Below are positions 1-8,689 of a stretch of 64,000 bases of DNA, one piece after another. The stretch comes from Tautonia marina. Its GTDB lineage: Bacteria; Planctomycetota; Planctomycetia; Isosphaerales; Isosphaeraceae. The position numbers were made by a program, and so were the translations under genes. The stretch is from assembly GCF_009177065.1 (NCBI RefSeq), contig NZ_WEZF01000021.1:62001-126000 (forward strand), in the 5' to 3' direction. Within the stretch, counting starts at the first letter, position 1; the number at the start of each line of letters is the position of its first letter. The notes under the pieces were generated by a model, which was not told the origin of the DNA, made no database searches, and saw nothing but the letters and a program-made list of their open reading frames with translations.

Positions 1-16
1 TCTCGCGGCTGCGCCA

Positions 17-39
17 CCCCGGTTGGCGAGCAACCGGGG
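17..39. repeat. Perfect 9-bp inverted repeat with 5-base loop
   Basis: CCCCGGTTG, loop GCGAG, then CAACCGGGG, flanked by further partly complementary GGTGGC/GCCACC bases. The gene upstream of the window is not visible, so this may be a terminator or a copy of a dispersed palindromic element. No second copy was noticed in the window. Confidence 0.55.
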
Positions 40-112
40 CCACCCAGGACAACGGGGCGACGCATCATCTGAGCGTAGAAGCGGTACTCGGGCACCTGTC
101 TCGGAGACTCGA

Positions 113-391
113 TCAGGCCAGGGGGGTTTCGGTGTAGAAGATGGCGCGGAGGCGGCCGGGGGTGGTTTCGTCGGGGACGAAGCGGTCGACGATCAGGTCG
201 CCGGAGCGGCCGTCGGAGAGTTCGAGGGTGTAGAGGACGCCCGGCTCCACGGCGGATTCGTCGGAGACGAGGAGGTAGCCGTTCCAGTTCGATCGGGTGC
301 CGTCCTGGGGGCCGAGATATTCGATGTAGACGTTGGCGGGGTCGAGCCGGGGCTCGGAGCCCTCTTTGAGGATGCCGCGGAAGTGGTGCAT
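113..391 (-). CDS. Hypothetical protein, 92 aa
   Basis: A small soluble acidic protein that I do not recognise. No signal peptide or membrane segment is visible. The start is supported by a good ribosome binding site, GGAGG at 400-404, eight bases upstream of the ATG. It begins 95 bases downstream of the stop of the TIM-barrel gene on the same strand, so the two could be cotranscribed. The sequence reads as an ordinary globular protein (it begins MHHFRGIL and contains YIEYLGPQDG), and its codon use favours G/C at third positions like the neighbours. No function is proposed. Confidence 0.7.
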   Translation of the reverse strand: MHHFRGILKEGSEPRLDPANVYIEYLGPQDGTRSNWNGYLLVSDESAVEPGVLYTLELSDGRSGDLIVDRFVPDETTPGRLRAIFYTETPLA

Positions 392-486
392 CGTCCGATC
401 CTCCGCCGGTCGGGCGGGGCTCCCAACGCGGTGAGTGGTCGGGAGCGTCGCGGGTCCGGGTCGTGGGTCGAGGAGGTCAGTCAGAA

Positions 487-1404
487 TCAGAAGGAGTCAC
501 ACTCAATGTAGGCGTTGATGACGGCCAGCTCCCCTTCCTTTCCGGGGAGGGAGTTGCCGTGCTCCATGCCGATGACGCCGTCGAACTGCTTGGCATGGAT
601 GTGCTTGAAGATGTTGGTGTAGTTCATCTCCCCCGTGGTCGGCTCCTTGCGGCCGGGGTTGTCGCCGGTCTGGAAGTAGGCGACCTCGGACCAGGCGGCG
701 TCGATGTTGGGGATGATGTTCCCTTCGCTGATCTGTTGATGATACAGGTCGAACAGGATCTTGCACGAGGGGTGATCGACGGCCCGGCAGATCATGTACG
801 CCTGGGGAATCTGCCAGAGGAACATCTCGGGGTGGTCGCGGAAGTGGTTCAGGGGTTCGAGGACCATGATCAGGCCGCTCGGCTCGAAAATCTCGCAGCA
901 GCGGCGCAGGAGTTCGATGGCGTTGGCGGTCTGGTAATCGAGCGGGAGCCGGTGGTCGAAGGTGCCGGGGGCGATGGTGGTCCACTTCGCATTGACACGC
1001 TTGGCGACCTCAAGGGCGTTGCGGACGTCGGCCAGGACCTTCTCGATGTGCTCGTCCTTGCCGGAGGTGAAAATCGGGTCGGAGAAGCTGGCGGTGGTGA
1101 CGAAAACCCCCATCTCCATGCCGAGACGTTCCATCTCTCGGGCGATTGCCTTCTGCTCCTCGACCGGACGGCGCATCATGCCGTTGTCTTCCAGAGCGCG
1201 GAAGCCAACGTCGGCCATGAACTTCAACTCGTCGAGAACGCCGCCGGGGGCATGATTGCGAAACATGCCGAAATGCGGGGCGTACTTCAGGCGAAAGTCG
1301 CGGTGGGGGACATCCTGCGCAGCGGCCGAGGCACGCGGGACCGATCCCAGGGCAGCACCGGCGGCCAGGCCGGCGGCAACGAAATCACGGCGATTGAGGG
1401 GCAT
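487..1404 (-). CDS. Tat-exported sugar phosphate isomerase/epimerase-like TIM barrel protein (hydroxypyruvate isomerase family)
   Basis: A 305-residue protein with an N-terminal twin-arginine signal (NRRDFVAAGLAAGAALG, then an Ala-rich cleavage region), followed by an AP-endonuclease-2-like TIM barrel. Metal-site residues typical of the family are visible: Glu in VLEPLNH, Asp and His in FDLYHQQ, and a C-terminal Glu in GMEHGNS. Family members isomerise or epimerise small sugars or hydroxypyruvate; the true substrate is unknown. The start at 1404 was chosen over an upstream in-frame codon at 1524 because it places the Tat motif at the N-terminus and has GGAGA upstream. Export of a hydroxypyruvate-isomerase-like enzyme is common in planctomycetes and suggests a role in periplasmic sugar catabolism (inference). 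Confidence 0.88.
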   Translation of the reverse strand: MPLNRRDFVAAGLAAGAALGSVPRASAAAQDVPHRDFRLKYAPHFGMFRNHAPGGVLDELKFMADVGFRALEDNGMMRRPVEEQKAIAREMERLGMEMGVFVTTASFSDPIFTSGKDEHIEKVLADVRNALEVAKRVNAKWTTIAPGTFDHRLPLDYQTANAIELLRRCCEIFEPSGLIMVLEPLNHFRDHPEMFLWQIPQAYMICRAVDHPSCKILFDLYHQQISEGNIIPNIDAAWSEVAYFQTGDNPGRKEPTTGEMNYTNIFKHIHAKQFDGVIGMEHGNSLPGKEGELAVINAYIECDSF

Positions 1405-1435
1405 GAGTGCTTCTCCATCCGTCGATCGGCCGGGA

Positions 1436-1524
1436 GCGTTGTCACCGAACCCGACCCGAGCAGATCGGTGGACAACGCGGCCGTCATCTTTCTTTGAATG
1501 TACCAGGCAGATCGGCCGCGACAA
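1436..1524 (-). promoter_or_regulatory. Candidate promoter and 5' leader hairpin of the TIM barrel gene
   Basis: On the minus strand, TTGTCG (1519-1524) and TACATT (1497-1502), 16 bases apart, resemble -35 and -10 boxes. Between them and the start codon is an inverted repeat: GCGTTGTC-ACCGA (1436-1448) pairs with TCGGT-G-GACAACGC (1465-1478), a 13-bp stem with one bulge. It could be an operator or a leader hairpin. Nothing else is recognised between 1405 and 1699. Confidence 0.35.
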
Positions 1525-1699
1525 TGGGCCGTCGCGGAAGGCGGGCGGTGATCGCCGGACTTGCCATTCGGCGCCGGGCGGAGAATGTCACGATCCGCCT
1601 TGGCAAGATCGGGCGTTTGGCTATGATCGCGAACAACCCCCGATCGAGCCCGTCTCTTGAGAAGGCAGGCCGACTCTTTGTTCCGTCAGGGAGGACGGC

Positions 1700-2779
1700 A
1701 TGAAGGCCCTCGCCCTGGTCGAGGCTCCCGACCACGTCTGCTGCCGATACCGTGTCCGAGCCTTCGCGGAGGCCCTGGCAGCGGCCGGATGGTCGTTGAC
1801 CATTGAGGGCCTGGCCCGAGGGGCACTCGCCCGGCCGAGGCAATTGCGCAGGGCTCGGCAATTCGATGCCGTGATCTTGCAACGCAAGCTTTTAAACCCT
1901 TGGGAGATGGCATTGCTGCGGCGCGCCAGCCGCCGCCTGATCTTCGACCTCGACGACGCGGTCTTCTGGCGAGACTCGTACCACCCGAAAGGGGTGCGGT
2001 GTCCCTCACGTGAACGGCGATTCGCGCACCTGGTCCGACAGGCCGACGCGGTGCTGGCCGGCAATGACTTTCTGGTCGGCAGGAGCTTGCTCGCCGGGGC
2101 GGCTCCGGAGGTTGTTCGACGGCTGCCGACCTGTGTCGAACCGGGGCATTACCCCATCCGCGTCCCTGAGCCGGGATCGCCCGTTCGGCTCGTCTGGATC
2201 GGCTCGTCGAGTACGTTGCGCGGCCTGGAGGAGCAGCAAAGCCTCTGGGACCGGATCGGTCGGGAGGTGCCGGGGGTGATTCTGCGGATCATTTGCGATC
2301 GCAAACCCGAGTTCGGCGCCTTGCCGGTCGAGTTTGTGCCCTGGTCGGAGCCGACCGAGGCCCAGGCGCTGGCCGAGTGCGACATCGGCATCGCCTGGAT
2401 GCCCGACGACCTGTGGAGCCGAGGGAAATGCGGTCTGAAGGTTCTGCAATACCTGGCGGCGGGGCTGCCCGTGGTGGCCAATCCGGTCGGCGTTCACCCG
2501 GAGATGGTCGCCTATCACCATTCGGGAATTCTGGCCGCGACCGAGGATGACTGGGTCGAGGCGGTGACACGACTGGTTGGCGATTGGGAGCTGAGGCGCC
2601 GGATGGGAGCGGCGGCTCGGGAGATCGTAGAGCAATCGTACGCGGTCGATCGGTGGGCCTCGACGTTTGTGGAGGCGGTGACGGGGTCGTTGGGAGGAAT
2701 GCCGGCGCGACCGCATTTTGATGCGATCGGAGGCGTCCGGACGCTCCCCTCGGGCCGGGTCGAGGGGACAGGACGATGA
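1700..2779 (+). CDS. Glycosyltransferase, GT4-like
   Basis: A 359-residue putative cytoplasmic glycosyltransferase. The C-terminal half has the GT-B fold pattern: WIGSSSTLRG opening the second Rossmann domain, then a region around LKVLQYLAAGLPVVANPVGVH that is typical of donor-nucleotide binding in GT4 enzymes. The N-terminus (VEAPDHVCCRYRVRAFAEAL) resembles acceptor-side regions of polysaccharide glycosyltransferases. The start has a strong GGGAGGA ribosome binding site. Its TGA overlaps the ATG of the next gene (ATGA), which implies translational coupling with the double kinase. Sugar donor and acceptor are unknown; cell-envelope glycan or lipopolysaccharide core assembly is the likeliest role, inferred from the kinase partner. 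Confidence 0.85.
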   Translation: MKALALVEAPDHVCCRYRVRAFAEALAAAGWSLTIEGLARGALARPRQLRRARQFDAVILQRKLLNPWEMALLRRASRRLIFDLDDAVFWRDSYHPKGVRCPSRERRFAHLVRQADAVLAGNDFLVGRSLLAGAAPEVVRRLPTCVEPGHYPIRVPEPGSPVRLVWIGSSSTLRGLEEQQSLWDRIGREVPGVILRIICDRKPEFGALPVEFVPWSEPTEAQALAECDIGIAWMPDDLWSRGKCGLKVLQYLAAGLPVVANPVGVHPEMVAYHHSGILAATEDDWVEAVTRLVGDWELRRRMGAAAREIVEQSYAVDRWASTFVEAVTGSLGGMPARPHFDAIGGVRTLPSGRVEGTGR

Positions 2780-4581
2780 GTACGGTCGATCGCGGAACGG
2801 AAACGCGGCGAAGTGCCGCCGAACGGCTCAGGCCGCACGGCCCTGAAGGACGGTTGTTCCAGCCACCCGACTGGCAATGGGCCCATGCGGGGGACGTGGG
2901 ATGGTGGGTTCGGCCCGACTGGCGATCGGTGCTGCTCACCCCGGAAGGGGCCTTGCGGCTCGACGAATGGCGGGCAAAGGGCTGGGTGGAGACGATCAAG
3001 ACGGGGCCGCACCGCATTGTTTCGCGAGTCGCCCTGCCGACCGGGCCGATCTACGTAAAGGAATTCCTCGTGCCGACCTGGCGGGAGATCCTGCGCCAGT
3101 GGTTCCGCCGGGGAAAGGGTCGCAATGAGGCGAAACAGGCAAGGAAGCTGGCGGCGATTGGCGTGCCGACCATCCGGCCCGTCGCGCTCGGCGAGCGACG
3201 CGTTCGCAAGTTCTTGTTTGAAAACACGCTCATTTCCCCTGAAATTCCAGATGCGATCCCTCTCGATCGATTCCTGCGAGATGTTTTGCCGACGATGGAA
3301 CGGCGACGGGCGGTGATTGTCCGGCATCGGCTGGCCGAAGCCCTTGGCGCCTTGACGGCTCGCCTGCACGACGCGGGGATGAGGCACGACGACTTCCATC
3401 CGGGAAACCTGCTGCTGCGGCTCGACCAGGCCGACCAGCCCTGGCTGGCGATGATTGACCTGGATGCGATGCGGGTCGGTAAACCTCTGAGCGCGAAGGC
3501 GGCGGCGGCGAACCTGGCCCGGCTCAATCATGCGTCGCTCTTGCTGGCGACCCGGACCGATCGACAGCGGTTCCTGCGAACTTATGTTGACGTGCGAGGA
3601 GCGGTGATCGGCGATCTGGGACCGTTCACGAAGCGCGTGGTCGGACTGACCCGGCGCTGGGCCGAGCGGCTCTGGAGGCGTCGGGCGCGGCGGTGCGTGG
3701 GGTCGAACACCGACTTCCAGGCGATCCGGGAACGGGACCGCTGGGTGGTTGCCTCACGAGCAATTGATCGGGAGACGTTGGAACATTTCAGAGCGAATCC
3801 GGACGGACCGTTCTCCGATCCTGACGCGGTCTTGCTAAAGCATTCACGAACAACCACCGTTGTTGAAGTGTCGACCCCAGTTGATGGAGTACCGACGCGT
3901 GTCGTGTACAAGCGGTTCAACCGAAAGAAGCGGCTTGAAGCGTTGTTGACGGCGGTTCGGCCGTCGCGGGCCTGGCGGGCCTGGCGGGCGAATCATCACC
4001 TGAGAAGCCGAGGGTTGCCGACGCCTCCGGATCTGCTGGTGCTGGGGCGCGATCACCAATCGGGGCGAATTCGGTTGCCGTCGGGGCCGAGCGAAACGTA
4101 CCTGATGACGGTGAAGGCGGAGCCGTCGATCACGCTCAGCGATTTCCTGATCGCGGAACTCCCAGAGCGTCCCGAGCGGGATCGGATCGCTTCTCGCCGC
4201 CGGCTGGCGGGAGCGTTGGGCCGACTGCTCAGGGACCTGCACGACCGGAGCCTGTCGGATCGGGATCTCAAGGCATCGAACATTTTGATCGAAGGAAATC
4301 CTGATGCGACCCGGCCGAAATTGAGTCTGATCGACCTGGTGGGGGTGCGGCTCATCAGCCCCTTACCCAGGAATCGCCGGGTGCAAAACCTGGCCCGCCT
4401 GGTGGCAAGCCTGGGTGAACATCCCGAGTGGACACGCACCGACTCGCTCCGCATGTTGCAGGCGTATCTGCCTCAGCATGAATCGGCGGCCGGGCGCTGG
4501 AAACAGGTCTGGAGACGGATCGAGCATCGTATCCGCCGCAAACGAGCACGCAACCTGAGACGGGGACGACCACTGTCCTGA
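2776..4581 (+). CDS. Tandem lipopolysaccharide-kinase-like protein (two Kdo/WaaP-type kinase domains)
   Basis: A 601-residue protein with two protein-kinase-like domains of the lipopolysaccharide (Kdo/WaaP/InaA) type. Domain 1, about residues 75-290, has the ATP lysine (K95 in YVKEF), the catalytic loop HDDFHPGN (204-211) and a metal-binding Asp in MIDLD (about 228). Domain 2, about 350-580, has K379 (VVYKRF), a catalytic loop SDRDLKASN (494-502) and Asp 520 in LIDLVG. Both therefore look potentially active, although the first loop (HxDDFHPGN) is closer to WaaP and the second resembles Ser/Thr kinases. It is coupled by an ATGA overlap to the preceding glycosyltransferase, which suggests phosphorylation of an envelope glycan. 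There is no signal peptide. The substrate is unknown. Confidence 0.82.
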   Translation: MSTVDRGTETRRSAAERLRPHGPEGRLFQPPDWQWAHAGDVGWWVRPDWRSVLLTPEGALRLDEWRAKGWVETIKTGPHRIVSRVALPTGPIYVKEFLVPTWREILRQWFRRGKGRNEAKQARKLAAIGVPTIRPVALGERRVRKFLFENTLISPEIPDAIPLDRFLRDVLPTMERRRAVIVRHRLAEALGALTARLHDAGMRHDDFHPGNLLLRLDQADQPWLAMIDLDAMRVGKPLSAKAAAANLARLNHASLLLATRTDRQRFLRTYVDVRGAVIGDLGPFTKRVVGLTRRWAERLWRRRARRCVGSNTDFQAIRERDRWVVASRAIDRETLEHFRANPDGPFSDPDAVLLKHSRTTTVVEVSTPVDGVPTRVVYKRFNRKKRLEALLTAVRPSRAWRAWRANHHLRSRGLPTPPDLLVLGRDHQSGRIRLPSGPSETYLMTVKAEPSITLSDFLIAELPERPERDRIASRRRLAGALGRLLRDLHDRSLSDRDLKASNILIEGNPDATRPKLSLIDLVGVRLISPLPRNRRVQNLARLVASLGEHPEWTRTDSLRMLQAYLPQHESAAGRWKQVWRRIEHRIRRKRARNLRRGRPLS

Positions 4582-4633
4582 CCCCACTCCACCCCACCCG
4601 ATCGAGCAACTCGGACCGACGAAGGAGCCATCC

Positions 4634-5704
4634 ATGACGCGACATCCCCAGACGCAAGCAAACTCCTGTTTCAAAGGTCTGCGTTCGAGTCTCGTTCGAT
4701 CGGTCCCCCTGATGTTGCTCTTGCTGACGGGTGGATGTTCGACGCTGACAACCCGAGACTGGCCGGGGGGTGCGGCAGGTACCTCGTTGATTCCGACCCG
4801 CTATCAGGCCGACGTGGGGGCGTTTCGGGTGGCCTCGAACCTGCCCATGAACGAAGACGACCCCGCGCTCCTGACCCTGGCGGGGTTGGAAGCGCGCCTG
4901 GAGCGGGTGCTGGGCCTACAGATTGATGAGAACGAACCGCCGATCGATGTCTATATTCTTGATGATGACCAGGCATTTACGACCTTTTTGACGTTTCATC
5001 ACCCGGAACTTCCTAATCGTCGGGCGTTTTTCCTGGCGGTGGGAGACGTGGCCGCAGTCTACACGGCCAGAGGATCGCACCTGGAGGAGGACCTGCGGCA
5101 CGAAGCGACTCATGCCCTGTTGCATCGGGCCGTTGGCCATGTGCCCCTCTGGCTTGATGAGGGGTTGGCCGAGTACTTCGAGGTGGAATCTCAGGCGCTT
5201 CCCGCCGAGGCGATCGCTCGCTTCCGAAAGCTCGCGGCGTCGTATCGAGAGGGGTGGCGGCCTGATCTGAAGCGGCTCGAATCGGTCGAGAATGTCGCGG
5301 TGATGTCACCGACCGACTACCGGGAAGCCTGGGCCTGGACCGTCTTGCTCTTGCACGGCCCTCGTCGGCAGACCCTGGTTGCGCATCTGGACGAACTTCG
5401 AATCGAAGGGGACACCACGCTTGCGATCTCGGAACGGTTGCGCAACGACCTCGATCAGCTCAATCGGCAGTTTCTCGCCCAGGTTTCGCCGAACGCTCAA
5501 GGAGACGCGCCAAAATTGACGCGTTTGCAAAGTCCTTCGACCTCTCCGAGAACGGTGCCGAGGCGTGAGGAATCCCCCTCCCCACGCGTGATCGTACTGG
5601 AACCTTCTGATGCAGGACGACCCTTCCCGCTTGAGCCACCGAGAGGTCCGATTGGCCGGTTGCGGGAAGGGATTGGGAACTTCTTCGACCGGCTCATCCC
5701 TTGA
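4634..5704 (+). CDS. DUF1570-like putative metallopeptidase lipoprotein
   Basis: A 356-residue protein with a lipoprotein signal peptide (hydrophobic stretch LMLLLLTGGC, Cys at about residue 35). The central region carries HEATHALLH followed by WLDEGLAEYFE. This is the zinc gluzincin signature (HExxH plus a downstream Glu) seen in DUF1570/MA-like peptidases, here in the form HEATH. The C-terminus is basic and rich in Pro and Ser, with no domain recognised. GAAGGAG lies just upstream of the start. The gene follows the kinase by 52 bases and is possibly in the same transcript. Its last 11 bases overlap the end of the convergent pterin dehydratase gene. Peptidase activity is a family inference. 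Confidence 0.82.
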   Translation: MTRHPQTQANSCFKGLRSSLVRSVPLMLLLLTGGCSTLTTRDWPGGAAGTSLIPTRYQADVGAFRVASNLPMNEDDPALLTLAGLEARLERVLGLQIDENEPPIDVYILDDDQAFTTFLTFHHPELPNRRAFFLAVGDVAAVYTARGSHLEEDLRHEATHALLHRAVGHVPLWLDEGLAEYFEVESQALPAEAIARFRKLAASYREGWRPDLKRLESVENVAVMSPTDYREAWAWTVLLLHGPRRQTLVAHLDELRIEGDTTLAISERLRNDLDQLNRQFLAQVSPNAQGDAPKLTRLQSPSTSPRTVPRREESPSPRVIVLEPSDAGRPFPLEPPRGPIGRLREGIGNFFDRLIP

Positions 5705-6056
5705 GTTCGATCGGGAGTTGATTGATTTTTGCCGCGAGAATGAAGTCATTCTCGGACAATCCGCCAATCGCGTGCGTGGTGAGTTCGATTGTGATCTTCC
5801 GGTAGCCGACAAGATGCAGGTCGGGGTGATGCCCGTCTTCCTCGGCCAGCGCGGCGACCTTGTTCAGAAAGTCGATGGCGGCCATGAAGTTCCTGGCCGT
5901 CCATTCGCGGCGAATGAATTTCCCATCCGACGATATCGACCACCCCTCGACTCTGGCGGCCAGTGCGTTCGCCTCGTCAGGGGTTAATGGGGGAACGCCG
6001 CCCTCGCACGGGAGGCATCGCTTTTGGGTCAGTTCCTCGGCGGTTGTGGGAGTCAT
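5694..6056 (-). CDS. phhB: 4a-hydroxytetrahydrobiopterin dehydratase (pterin-4a-carbinolamine dehydratase)
   Basis: A 120-residue cytoplasmic protein, the usual length of the family. It dehydrates 4a-hydroxytetrahydropterin, recycling the cofactor of aromatic amino acid hydroxylases. The family signature is clear: EEDGHHPDLHLVGY, containing the catalytic HH..H pattern, followed by ELTTHAIGGLSENDF. The N-terminal CLPCEGG motif is also common in bacterial members. No aromatic amino acid hydroxylase gene is in the window. Its 3' end overlaps the convergent metallopeptidase gene by 11 bases. Confidence 0.95.
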   Translation of the reverse strand: MTPTTAEELTQKRCLPCEGGVPPLTPDEANALAARVEGWSISSDGKFIRREWTARNFMAAIDFLNKVAALAEEDGHHPDLHLVGYRKITIELTTHAIGGLSENDFILAAKINQLPIELKG

Positions 6057-6141
6057 GTGGAAGGCTCCGTAAGGGTTTGAACATCCATCGACACACGCGA
6101 TCGACTGCGTGGCAGTCGTTTCCGAGGTGTCCGAGTGAGCG

Positions 6142-7722
6142 TCAGGGTGTCCCCTTCTGCTCGATCATCCGTCTCAGTTCGCTCGCAGCCGCATAAGGGG
6201 GTTTCTTGTCCTCGTCGCGGTCGACAAGGCCGTTGGCGGACCGCATCATTTCTTCATCGATCGATTCGACCAGGGGAGTCAGCGCGTTGATGATGTCGTC
6301 ACGCTCGGCGGCCTCGGGGGAAAGGAGGAGCAAGGCATCGTACGGGGGGATGGCTCCGAGGGGGTCGTCGAGGAGCACGAGGTCGTAGGTGTCGATGCGT
6401 CCATCGGTGGTGAAGGCGGAGATGACATCCACTTCGCCTCGGTAGGCGGCCTCGTACATGAAGGTCGAGTCGTAGGTGACCTCGCGCTCGAAGTCGAGAC
6501 GGTAGCGGCGCTGGATATCGAACCATTCCGGGCGCTCGAAGAATTCGTAATCACCGCCGATTTTGAGGGAGGGGGCGTGACGAGCGAGATCGGCGATGGT
6601 CGAGATACCGAGTTCCTCGGCCTGTTCGCGCCGCATGGCGATGGCGTAGGCGTTCTCGAACCCGAGTCGGCCCAGCGAGCGAATCCCCAGCTCAGAGGAA
6701 AGCCATTCGGAAACCTCGTTGAGCACGATTTCGCGGTCGGCCGAGGCGGGGCGATTCATCGCATTGGCCCAGATGGTGCCGCTATAGTCAACGAAAATGT
6801 CGATTTCGCTGCGGGCAAGAGCATCGAGCCCGACACTGGACCCGAGGCTTTCGTTCCGTCGCGCGGCAATCCCAGCGTCTGCAAGCACCTGCTCGAACAA
6901 GGAGGCGAGAATATACTGTTCGGTAAAGGTTTTCGCGCCAATTCCGACCTGATCGGATCGGTTCACACCGCGCAGGTAGGCGAGTAGGTTCGGCGCGACG
7001 AGCCCTCCACCGAACACCAGAGCGAGCGCGACCGTCGAGGCGATGGCCATGGCGCGCCGACGCTCGGCGGTGGCCTTCTGCAAGGCACCGATGAGGAAAT
7101 CGAGGATCACGGCAAGCACGGCGGCGGCAACGCAGCCGAAGAGCACGGCCACGCGGTTTCGGGTCTGGAGTCCACTGAAGATATAATTCCCAAGCGATCG
7201 CTGACCGATGGGGGTGGCCAGGGTGGCCGTGCCGACGACCCAGACCGTGGCCGTTCGCAAGCCGGCGACGATGACCGGCGCAGCCAGAGGGAGTTCGACG
7301 CGGAGGAGCGTCTGGCGAGGGGTCATGCCGATCCCCTTCGCGGCCTCGGTCAGGGTGGGCTCGACCCCGAGAATGCCCGTGACCGCGTTGCGGACAATCG
7401 GCAGGAGACTGTAGAGCGAGAGTGCCAGCACGGTCGGATAGAAACCGAAAAAGGAAAAGCCGGTGCCCACGGTGCGCTCGGTCAGGTCGCTGAGCATGGC
7501 GAGCAAGGGAACCATCAAGGCCAGAAGTGCGAGACTGGGGATCGTTTGAATCACGCCGATGATGGTCAGAACCGGGTAACGAAGCCTCGGCCGTCGAGCG
7601 ATCAGAATCGAAAGCGGCAGACCGACAATGACGCCGACGGCCAAGGCAATGACCGTAATTTTCAGATGATGCGACAGATTGAGCGGCAGAATTTCAAGCT
7701 GCCGGGCAAGGTTCTGATTCAT
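6142..7722 (-). CDS. Osmoprotectant ABC transporter, permease fused to substrate-binding protein (OpuCB-OpuCC-like)
   Basis: A 526-residue inner-membrane fusion. Residues 1 to about 215 are an ABC permease with several membrane helices and the EAA-type loop (EAAKGIGMTPRQTLLRVELPLA). An additional hydrophobic helix (around AIASTVALALVFGGGL) precedes a C-terminal OpuAC/ProX-type glycine-betaine-binding domain from about residue 260 (IGAKTFTEQYILASLFEQ onward). The extra helix would place the binding domain on the periplasmic side. The start overlaps the stop of the ATPase gene (ATGA at 7719-7722), so the two are coupled. The predicted role is uptake of betaine, choline or carnitine-like compatible solutes; the exact substrate cannot be read from sequence. 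Confidence 0.92.
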   Translation of the reverse strand: MNQNLARQLEILPLNLSHHLKITVIALAVGVIVGLPLSILIARRPRLRYPVLTIIGVIQTIPSLALLALMVPLLAMLSDLTERTVGTGFSFFGFYPTVLALSLYSLLPIVRNAVTGILGVEPTLTEAAKGIGMTPRQTLLRVELPLAAPVIVAGLRTATVWVVGTATLATPIGQRSLGNYIFSGLQTRNRVAVLFGCVAAAVLAVILDFLIGALQKATAERRRAMAIASTVALALVFGGGLVAPNLLAYLRGVNRSDQVGIGAKTFTEQYILASLFEQVLADAGIAARRNESLGSSVGLDALARSEIDIFVDYSGTIWANAMNRPASADREIVLNEVSEWLSSELGIRSLGRLGFENAYAIAMRREQAEELGISTIADLARHAPSLKIGGDYEFFERPEWFDIQRRYRLDFEREVTYDSTFMYEAAYRGEVDVISAFTTDGRIDTYDLVLLDDPLGAIPPYDALLLLSPEAAERDDIINALTPLVESIDEEMMRSANGLVDRDEDKKPPYAAASELRRMIEQKGTP

Positions 7723-8498
7723 GAGGAACTCCCGGTCTGACCAATCAGATGTCCGAGCCGATCGGCCTGGCGCCGGGGGGTTTCCATCAGTTGAGCGACA
7801 TAGGGATCGCTCGGCGAGGCGATTAATTCGGCAGGCTCGCCGAGTTGACGGAGCGTTCCGTTGCTCATCACGGCGATTCGGTCGGCAAGCAAAAGGGATT
7901 CGGTGATGTCGTGCGTAACCATCACGGTGGTGAGACCGAGATCCTGGTGGATTTTCAGATACTCAAGTTGTAAATGATCGCGAGTGATCGGGTCGAGTGC
8001 GCCGAAGGGCTCATCCATCAGAACGATCTTGGGCCGACCGGCCAGCGCTCGGGCGATGCCGACCCGCTGACGTTGACCTCCGGACAGCTCCGCGGGGGAT
8101 CGGGACCGGTAAGTGGCCGGGTCGAGCTGAACGAGCGCGAGCAACTCATCGACGCGCTGCGTTCGATCAGCCCGGGGCCAGCCGAGCAGGCTGGGCACCA
8201 TGGCGACATTCTCAGCAACGGTCAGATGAGGAAAGAGCCCGATCCCTTGAAAGACGTAGCCGATCTGACGACGGAGGGCGACCTGATCGACCGTGGCGAT
8301 GTCGCGGCCGTCGACGACGATCGATCCGGAGGACGGGTTGATCAGACCGTTGATCATCTTCAGGGTCGTCGTTTTTCCACTTCCTGACTCGCCAAGGATG
8401 ACCAGAAACTCACCGGCTCGGACATCGAGGTCGAGTTCGGAAACCGAGAACGTTTGGCCGTTGTCAAAGGACTTCGAAACGGACGAGAGGGAGATCAT
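7719..8498 (-). CDS. Osmoprotectant ABC transporter ATP-binding protein (OpuCA/ProV-like)
   Basis: A 259-residue ATPase that would energise the neighbouring permease-binding-protein fusion. Walker A is GESGSGKTT (about 36-44), the signature is LSGGQRQRVGIARAL, Walker B is IVLMDEPFGALD, and the switch His follows in VTHDITES. The start at 8498 (MISLSSVSKSF) matches family N-termini, and a longer in-frame start at 8621 gives a low-quality extension. No strong ribosome binding site is visible at 8498, so the start is somewhat uncertain. The C-terminal CBS domains found in many OpuCA/ProV proteins are absent: the protein ends shortly after the ATPase core. Confidence 0.92.
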   Translation of the reverse strand: MISLSSVSKSFDNGQTFSVSELDLDVRAGEFLVILGESGSGKTTTLKMINGLINPSSGSIVVDGRDIATVDQVALRRQIGYVFQGIGLFPHLTVAENVAMVPSLLGWPRADRTQRVDELLALVQLDPATYRSRSPAELSGGQRQRVGIARALAGRPKIVLMDEPFGALDPITRDHLQLEYLKIHQDLGLTTVMVTHDITESLLLADRIAVMSNGTLRQLGEPAELIASPSDPYVAQLMETPRRQADRLGHLIGQTGSSS

Positions 8499-8689
8499 GG
8501 TGGTCGATTCAGCGATGGTTCGGACTCCCAGTCGAGGGGGTCGATCACAACGGGGCGGAGACCAAGGGTGGCCCGGCTTGGTCTTGATCAATTTCAGGTT
8601 GGATCGTATGGTTTCGGCCATCGTGGAACAAGCCGGGATCGATTTGCGCGATCGAGTCGGGACAGGGAAGGCCCATTCGAACCATTGCG

